A stretch of DNA of 8,888 nt, from NCBI GenBank assembly GCA_020720905.1, contig DYNT01000048.1, positions 1 to 8,888 on the forward strand, read 5' to 3'. The position numbers and the translations under genes are program-made. The notes under the pieces were generated by a model. The model worked only from the letters and a program-made list of their open reading frames with translations, made no database searches and was not told the origin of the DNA. Each line of letters opens with the position of its first letter. The first letter of the stretch is position 1. This stretch comes from Micavibrio aeruginosavorus. GTDB taxonomy: Bacteria; Pseudomonadota; Alphaproteobacteria; UBA9219. Of this stretch, positions 6,378 to 8,888 are shown one piece after another.

Positions 6378-8342
6378 TTATGCCTTCCGCAATAAATCGG
6401 GAGGTGTGGCTTCTTTGACCAGTCTTTCGATGGCCTCATCAAGGCCAACGACCTCTTGGCTTTGGCCGTCAAGGCGGCGAAGAGCCACGCTTTGACCCTC
6501 GGCCTCCTTCTTACCCACCACCAGCAGAGCAGGGATTTTCTGCAAAGAATGATCGCGCACTTTGGCGTTGATCTTCTCGCCGCGCAAATCAATCTGAGCG
6601 CGAAGCCCCGCTGCAAGCAGCTTTTGATAGACCGTTTCCGCATAAGAATCGGCATCATTGGTGATGGTGCAAACAACCGCCTGCGTGGGAGCCAACCAGA
6701 AGGGGAACTTGCCCGCGTAATGTTCGATCATCACACCGATAAAGCGTTCAATAGAACCCAAGATGGCGCGATGGATCATATGCGGCACATGCTTGCCACC
6801 GTCTTCACCAATATAGCTAAGCCCCAGACGGCGCGGCATGTTCATATCCACCTGAATCGTGCCGCACTGCCATTCACGGCCAATCGCATCCTTGATCACG
6901 AAGTCAAGCTTAGGCGCATAAAACGCCCCATCGCCTTCGTTGAGAACCCATTTCATGTTGATGCGGTCGCACACAACGCGCAAAGCGGCCTCGGCCTTGT
7001 CCCAATCTTCTTCCGTCCCGATATGCTCTGGCGGACGAGTGGAGAAATGAACCGTGATGCTATCGGCAAGGCCAACGTCGGTGTACACGTCCCTGATCAA
7101 ATCGCACATCTTTATGACTTCGCCTTCAAGCTGCTCTGGCGTGCAATAAATATGCGCATCATCCTGCGTGAAGGCCTGCACGCGCATCAACCCATGCCGC
7201 GCCCCTGAAGCTTCGCGCCGGAACACATGGCCAAACTCAGCCATCAACAAAGGAAGCTGGCGATAGCTGCGCGAGGCGCTCATGTACACCTGCGCGCCAC
7301 CAGGGCAGCTCATCGGCTTGATGGCATAGGGATGCTCATGCCCCTCTTCGTTAATCACAAACATATTGGGGCGATATTTATCCCAATGCCCTGACGCTTT
7401 CCAAAAGGTCGCCTCCATCATCTGCGGCGTGTTAATCTCGGTATAGCCATACGCTTTAATTTTGCGCCGCATGTATTCCATCAGCGTCAAGTAAAGCGTC
7501 CAGCCATTCGGATGCCAAAACACTTGCCCTGGTGCTTCATCTTGGAAATGGAAGAGGTCAAGCTCGCGCCCCAACTTGCGATGATCGCGCTTTTCGGCTT
7601 CCTCAATCATCGCCAGATAATCGGCCAGCTCCTTCTCATCGCGCCATGCCGTGCCATAGATGCGCTGAAGCATCGCGTTTTTGCTGTCGCCGCGCCAGTA
7701 CGCGCCCGCCAATTTGGTCAGCTTAAACGCGCTACCCACCGCACCCGTGGAAGGCAAGTGTGGCCCACGGCACAAATCGCACCACGCGCCTTGATGATAA
7801 ACTGTGATGGTTTGATCTTCTGGCAAATCGCGGATCAACTCAACCTTGTACGCCTCGCCCTTCGCTTCAAAATGTTTGATGGCGTCAATGCGGCTCATCA
7901 CCTTGCGCTCAAGCGGCGTATCACGCTTGATAATCTCGCGCATTTTCTCTTCGATCTTGGGGAAATCCTCGGTCGAGAAAGGCTGCTCTCGCGCAAAGTC
8001 ATAGTAAAAGCCGTTTTCAATCGACGGCCCTATGGTTACTTGCGTATCAGGAAAAAGTTCTTGCACGGCCTCGGCCATCACATGCGCCGCATCGTGGCGG
8101 ATCAGCTCAAGCGCTTCCGCAGATTTACGCGTGATAATCTCAACCTTTGCATCGCCCTCAATCGGCAAGGACAAATCGCACAGCGTGTCCTTGATCTTCA
8201 CAGCCAGCGCGGCCTTGGCCAATCCCGCGCCAATCGACGCAGCAAGCTCAGCGCCCGTCACAGATGATTCAAATATTTTGATGGTGCCATCAGGCAAGGT
8301 GATGTTCACGGATTTCTTTTCAGAGCAGTTAACGCACGCCAT
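6378..8342 (-). CDS. thrS: Threonyl-tRNA synthetase
   Basis: A 654-residue class II synthetase that charges tRNA-Thr in the cytoplasm. Order: TGS domain (VNITLPDGT, 12-20, onward to about 70); editing domain with HDAAH (His83, His87) and CDLCRGPH (Cys191, His195) for hydrolysing Ser-tRNA-Thr; catalytic core with motif 2 FRREASGARHG (374-384) and motif 3 around GSIERFIG (529-536); zinc ligands Cys346 (MSCPGG), His397 (QDDAH) and His524 (MIHRAI); C-terminal anticodon-binding domain from about 550. Length is near the usual 640. I chose the ATG at 8340-8342 because GGAG (8349-8352) is 6 bases upstream; the in-frame ATG at 8352-8354 would add MENP and lacks a ribosome site. A small CVNC pair precedes the TGS domain. 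All key residues are intact. tRNA-Thr lies upstream on the same strand. Confidence 0.97.
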   Translation of the reverse strand: MACVNCSEKKSVNITLPDGTIKIFESSVTGAELAASIGAGLAKAALAVKIKDTLCDLSLPIEGDAKVEIITRKSAEALELIRHDAAHVMAEAVQELFPDTQVTIGPSIENGFYYDFAREQPFSTEDFPKIEEKMREIIKRDTPLERKVMSRIDAIKHFEAKGEAYKVELIRDLPEDQTITVYHQGAWCDLCRGPHLPSTGAVGSAFKLTKLAGAYWRGDSKNAMLQRIYGTAWRDEKELADYLAMIEEAEKRDHRKLGRELDLFHFQDEAPGQVFWHPNGWTLYLTLMEYMRRKIKAYGYTEINTPQMMEATFWKASGHWDKYRPNMFVINEEGHEHPYAIKPMSCPGGAQVYMSASRSYRQLPLLMAEFGHVFRREASGARHGLMRVQAFTQDDAHIYCTPEQLEGEVIKMCDLIRDVYTDVGLADSITVHFSTRPPEHIGTEEDWDKAEAALRVVCDRINMKWVLNEGDGAFYAPKLDFVIKDAIGREWQCGTIQVDMNMPRRLGLSYIGEDGGKHVPHMIHRAILGSIERFIGVMIEHYAGKFPFWLAPTQAVVCTITNDADSYAETVYQKLLAAGLRAQIDLRGEKINAKVRDHSLQKIPALLVVGKKEAEGQSVALRRLDGQSQEVVGLDEAIERLVKEATPPDLLRKA

Positions 8343-8416
8343 AGGATTCTCCATAAAAATAATAAGCAGCTGTATTCAGTGATGCGTTGCTTTGGGCTTG
8401 CAGGGATTCAAACAAC

Positions 8417-8448
8417 AAAAATCCCACTCAACCCGCACGTTCGGGTGG
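8417..8448 (-). promoter_or_regulatory. Attenuator-like hairpin in the thrS leader
   Basis: On the minus strand ACCCG and CGGGT (plus-strand positions 8442-8446 and 8431-8435) form a 5-bp stem around a 6-base loop. It can be extended by GG/CC after a small bulge, and is followed by five U residues (8417-8421). It lies about 75 bases before the thrS start. The stem is short, so this is a candidate attenuator or weak terminator rather than a clear one. A 33-codon minus-strand ORF (8408-8509) with Thr codons at positions 22 and 24 runs across it, but that ORF has no good ribosome site. Confidence 0.25.
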
Positions 8449-8555
8449 CCTTGTGACAAGAGGCGCAGAAGGGGCAAAAAAACAGCGCAGGGGCAAGATG
8501 ATAACTCATACTTTTATTATCACCATATTGATGGGCTAGTTGGCAAGAGGTGATT

Positions 8556-8611
8556 GCCTGTGTCAGCGTTCAATACAAATGTCCGATTAGTTGGCCAGTG
8601 AATTGTCCGAT
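8556..8611 (+). mobile_element. Insertion-sequence-like terminal sequence remnant, copy A
   Basis: This stretch begins GCCTGTGTCAGCG and carries TGTCCGAT at 8580-8587 and 8604-8611, with starts 24 bases apart as in copy B (5590-5644, opposite strand). The two tips face each other across tRNA-Gln, the hypothetical gene and thrS, so the element interiors would point away from that block. They are therefore not the two ends of a single transposon carrying those genes. Beyond 8611 similarity to copy B stops, and no transposase is seen before tRNA-Thr at 8834. IS21-like identity is an inference from the TGT tip and duplicated internal motifs. Confidence 0.45.
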
Positions 8612-8833
8612 TTCTTATACGCCAGAATCCTGATTGAAAAATGGATTGTCGGCAGATGGGTTTTTAGATGCAAAGGATGCGAATAATGTTAGCCATTGTT
8701 CTTTCCCGCCAGAAAAGGAGACGCCACTCCAAAATGGATAAAAAACGGCGTTTTACTCTCATACTATACTCTCATGTTAGGGATGTGCTCTATCCCAAGA
8801 GAGGGGGAAGTCTTTGAAACATAAAAGAAAAAC

Positions 8834-8888
8834 TGGTGCTGCCGCGCGGAATTGAACCGCGGACCCCGTCCTTACCAAGGACGTGCTC
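8834..8888 (-). tRNA. tRNA-Thr (anticodon GGU), 5' part outside the window
   Basis: The 3' portion of a tRNA on the minus strand. An encoded CCA (complement of 8834-8836) follows discriminator A (8837) and the acceptor strand CGGCAGC (8838-8844). The T-arm CGCGG-TTCAATT-CCGCG (8845-8861) is perfect. The anticodon stem CGTCC/GGACG (8867-8871 and 8879-8883) encloses loop TTGGTAA with anticodon GGT at 8874-8876, which reads ACC and ACU. GAGC of the D-stem is the last part seen. A T-rich stretch (GTTTTTCTTTT) directly after the CCA may end transcription. It precedes thrS on the same strand, so a tRNA and its own synthetase are neighbours. Confidence 0.93.

Larger units (their letters stand above)
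8343..8833 (-). other. Long region without a convincing gene, between tRNA-Thr and thrS
   Basis: About 490 bases separate thrS from tRNA-Thr. I find no convincing protein gene. The region holds, from the thrS side: a hairpin with U-run (8417-8448), an 11-base palindrome CTTGTGACAAG (8450-8460), a possible 33-codon leader ORF on the minus strand (8408-8509), the insertion-sequence-like end (8556-8611), a palindrome AAAACG-G-CGTTTT (8742-8754), and the direct repeat ACTCTCAT at 8755-8762 and 8768-8775. I could not pick a confident thrS promoter. If the insertion-sequence end arrived late, it may have stretched an originally shorter leader. Confidence 0.6.

Noticed and set aside
6456..7208. Long plus-strand open frames opposite thrS (also 7512-8267)
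   Set aside because: They are antisense shadows of a strongly conserved synthetase gene. Their translations lack any domain signature and show shadow-type composition.
8734..8817. A 27-codon plus-strand ORF preceded by AAGGAG, close to tRNA-Thr
   Set aside because: The spacing from AAGGAG to the ATG is 13 bases, the peptide is very short and basic, and it crosses a palindrome and a direct repeat. There is too little to call a gene.

Overview
The window looks like a chromosomal segment from a moderate-GC Gram-negative bacterium, most likely an alphaproteobacterium. This is an inference. It rests on the style of the paired-hairpin intergenic repeat at 1684-1790, on GTG starts with good Shine-Dalgarno sites, on the tRNA promoter style, and on the resemblance of the secreted alpha/beta-hydrolase-like protein to proteins I recall from that class. 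I cannot name a genus.

Left part (1-1634, + strand): the last codons of an ABC ATPase, followed by two translationally coupled integral membrane proteins. Both carry the signatures of the ABC-2 'DUF990' permease family, so together the three genes should form one exporter of unknown cargo. A three-hairpin palindromic element (1684-1790) separates this operon from a convergent one.

Middle left (1807-3865, - strand): a GT4-type glycosyltransferase and a PIG-L-type zinc deacetylase whose reading frames overlap by 8 bases. This pairing suggests stepwise transfer and deacetylation of an N-acetylated sugar on an unknown acceptor. Divergent from them (3928-5517, + strand) is a secreted protein with an alpha/beta-hydrolase scaffold in which the expected nucleophile Ser and catalytic His are replaced by Gly and Tyr. 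It is probably a pseudoenzyme and is the most unusual gene here.

Right part (5518-8888): a remnant resembling an insertion-sequence end, then tRNA-Gln(UUG), a small unrecognised gene immediately behind the tRNA, and convergent with it threonyl-tRNA synthetase (thrS, - strand) with intact catalytic and editing motifs. Upstream of thrS are about 480 bases without a convincing gene. They hold a second copy of the insertion-sequence-like end, a hairpin followed by a U-run, and a short possible leader ORF. Beyond them, cut by the window edge, is tRNA-Thr(GGU) on the same strand as thrS.

No CRISPR array, phage module or intact transposase gene is visible.
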